From Oscillospiraceae bacterium (lineage in GTDB: Bacteria > Bacillota > Clostridia > Oscillospirales > Oscillospiraceae), in assembly GCA_902802215.1 (NCBI GenBank), contig CADCLH010000043.1, forward strand, positions 1-22,791: a DNA stretch of 22,791 nt. The letters run 5' to 3'. Shown here one piece after another: positions 22,154 through 22,791 of the stretch; the first letter of the stretch is position 1, and each line of letters begins with the position of its first letter. The notes under the pieces were generated by a model, which worked only from the letters and a program-made list of their open reading frames with translations, had not been told where the DNA came from and ran no database searches. Position numbers and translations under genes: made by a program.

Positions 22154-22600
22154 TTGAGCTGCAATCAATGCGATAAACCGTATAAACGCGGCAGTCTGCC
22201 CGGCGCAAGCGCTCCGCTTGCCATGTCCTACGTGCCCATGCAGGACTCCGCCGCGCCCGCCTATGAGCCGACGGAGGCGCTGGCCAGGGGCACCCTGTTC
22301 CCCGGACTCGACCTGCCGTTTATGAATTTGGTCAACGAAGGCTTCCCGGACGTCCCGATGGCGGAGCTGGCCGCGATCGACTTCGTCGTCGACGAGCTGG
22401 AGCTCTATCTGGACACCCACGCGGACGACGGCGAGGCCTTTCAGCTTTACCAGAGCTTTCTGGCTCTCAAAGAGGAAGCGCACCGGCGCTATGTCGAACG
22501 CTACGGCGTGATCTGCCAGAAGGATCTTCTCGGAATGAACGCATACACCTGGCTCCGGGACCCCTGGCCCTGGGAGTTTCCGGACAGAAGGGAGAGCTGA
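22154..22600 (+). CDS. Fused spore coat protein CotJA-CotJB
   Basis: 148 residues joining two coat proteins that are normally separate. Residues about 20-56 are CotJA-like (APLAMSYVPMQ...YEPTEALARGTLFPGLDLPF). Residues about 68-143 are CotJB-like (MAELAAIDFVVDELELYLDTHADDGEAF...YVERYG...WLRDPWPWEF). The frame is continuous, and the 11-residue link (MNLVNEGFPDV) has no stop or ribosome site. In B. subtilis CotJA, CotJB and CotJC form an inner coat complex made under sigma-E. The start is a TTG at 22154, chosen because AGGAGG (22141-22146) lies seven bases upstream; upstream in-frame TTG 22127 has no such site. An N-terminal CNQC cysteine pair is an extra. Its partner cotJC follows after two bases. 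Confidence 0.88.
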   Translation: MSCNQCDKPYKRGSLPGASAPLAMSYVPMQDSAAPAYEPTEALARGTLFPGLDLPFMNLVNEGFPDVPMAELAAIDFVVDELELYLDTHADDGEAFQLYQSFLALKEEAHRRYVERYGVICQKDLLGMNAYTWLRDPWPWEFPDRRES

Positions 22601-22602
22601 AG

Positions 22603-22791
22603 ATGTTCGTATATGAGAAGAAGCTGCAGTACCCGGTCAGGATCAAGAACCCCAATCCGAAGCTGGCGAAGTTCATTATCAGCCAATACGGCGGTCCGGA
22701 CGGCGAGCTCGGCGCTTCGCTGCGCTATCTGAGCCAGCGCTACTCCATGCCCTATCCCGAGCTGAAGGGACTGCTGACGGATATCGGCACC
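22603..22791 (+). CDS. cotJC: Spore coat protein CotJC (manganese catalase family), N-terminal part
   Basis: The first 63 codons of CotJC, running off the right edge. The start MFVYEKKLQYPVRIKNPNPK and the GPDGELGASLRYLSQRYSMP segment are diagnostic. The family has the dinuclear Mn catalase fold; its first metal-ligand Glu may be within ELGASL (E36), and the others lie outside the window. The product sits in the inner spore coat and may remove peroxide. GGGAGAG (22590-22596), inside the end of the fused cotJA-cotJB gene, is its ribosome site, so the two are one operon. Confidence 0.95.
   Translation, partial: MFVYEKKLQYPVRIKNPNPKLAKFIISQYGGPDGELGASLRYLSQRYSMPYPELKGLLTDIGT

Noticed and set aside
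1..22791. CRISPR arrays, insertion sequences, prophage genes, tRNA or rRNA genes
   Set aside because: No direct-repeat arrays, transposase or phage structural motifs, terminal repeats, or tRNA/rRNA signatures were seen anywhere in the window; it looks like core chromosome.

Overview
The window is GC-rich, dense and almost entirely plus-strand. It looks like a chromosomal segment of a spore-forming, high-GC Clostridia bacterium, most likely an Oscillospiraceae/Ruminococcaceae-type gut anaerobe. This rests on the gene order (B. subtilis-like gmk-rpoZ-priA-def-fmt-rsmB-rlmN-prpC-prkC-rsgA-spoVM), the spore genes (spoVM, a SPOCS/LysM protein, yunB, cotJ), RemA and CdaA. The taxon is inferred; no marker rRNA is present.

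Layout. 1-447 is the 3' end of a cysteine desulfurase-family gene. A good sigma-A-type promoter (478-506) then opens a 14-kb run of tightly packed genes ending at a terminator-like hairpin (14572-14623). The run holds the c-di-AMP cyclase cdaA and its regulator cdaR, an RseC-like membrane protein, yicC, remA, gmk, rpoZ, priA, def, fmt, rsmB, rlmN, a PP2C phosphatase, a PASTA Ser/Thr kinase and rsgA. It joins second-messenger and muropeptide signalling with nucleotide, replication-restart, translation-initiation and ribosome-maturation functions. Compared with B. subtilis, glmM (after cdaR), coaBC (before priA), and rpe and thiN (after rsgA) are missing.

14555-16485 is a small sporulation patch: a 50-residue two-helix membrane peptide, a 23-residue SpoVM that is easily missed, and a SPOCS/DUF3794-LysM protein. 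yebC follows under its own promoter, with a perfect 14-bp terminator stem. Two small genes come next: a DUF3592-like membrane-anchored protein, and an 87-residue protein that joins a double-glycine secretion leader to a Cpl-7-type (CW_7) peptidoglycan-binding motif. The latter is the most novel-looking item here. A 52-bp perfect palindrome separates it from the convergent RNase P RNA gene (rnpB, minus strand). rnpB and murD are transcribed divergently from adjacent promoters. murD overlaps a methionine-gamma-lyase-family PLP enzyme gene (ynbB-like). yunB, a terminator, a fused cotJA-cotJB gene and the start of cotJC end the window.

Main oddities: rlmN carries an internal deletion plus frameshift that removes the catalytic C-terminal Cys region from its frame and fuses it, on paper, to the phosphatase; the PrkC activation loop has no threonine and is acidic; RNase P RNA has UGU where GGU is usual in L15; PriA has DEEQ instead of DEEH; and CotJA and CotJB are a single polypeptide.
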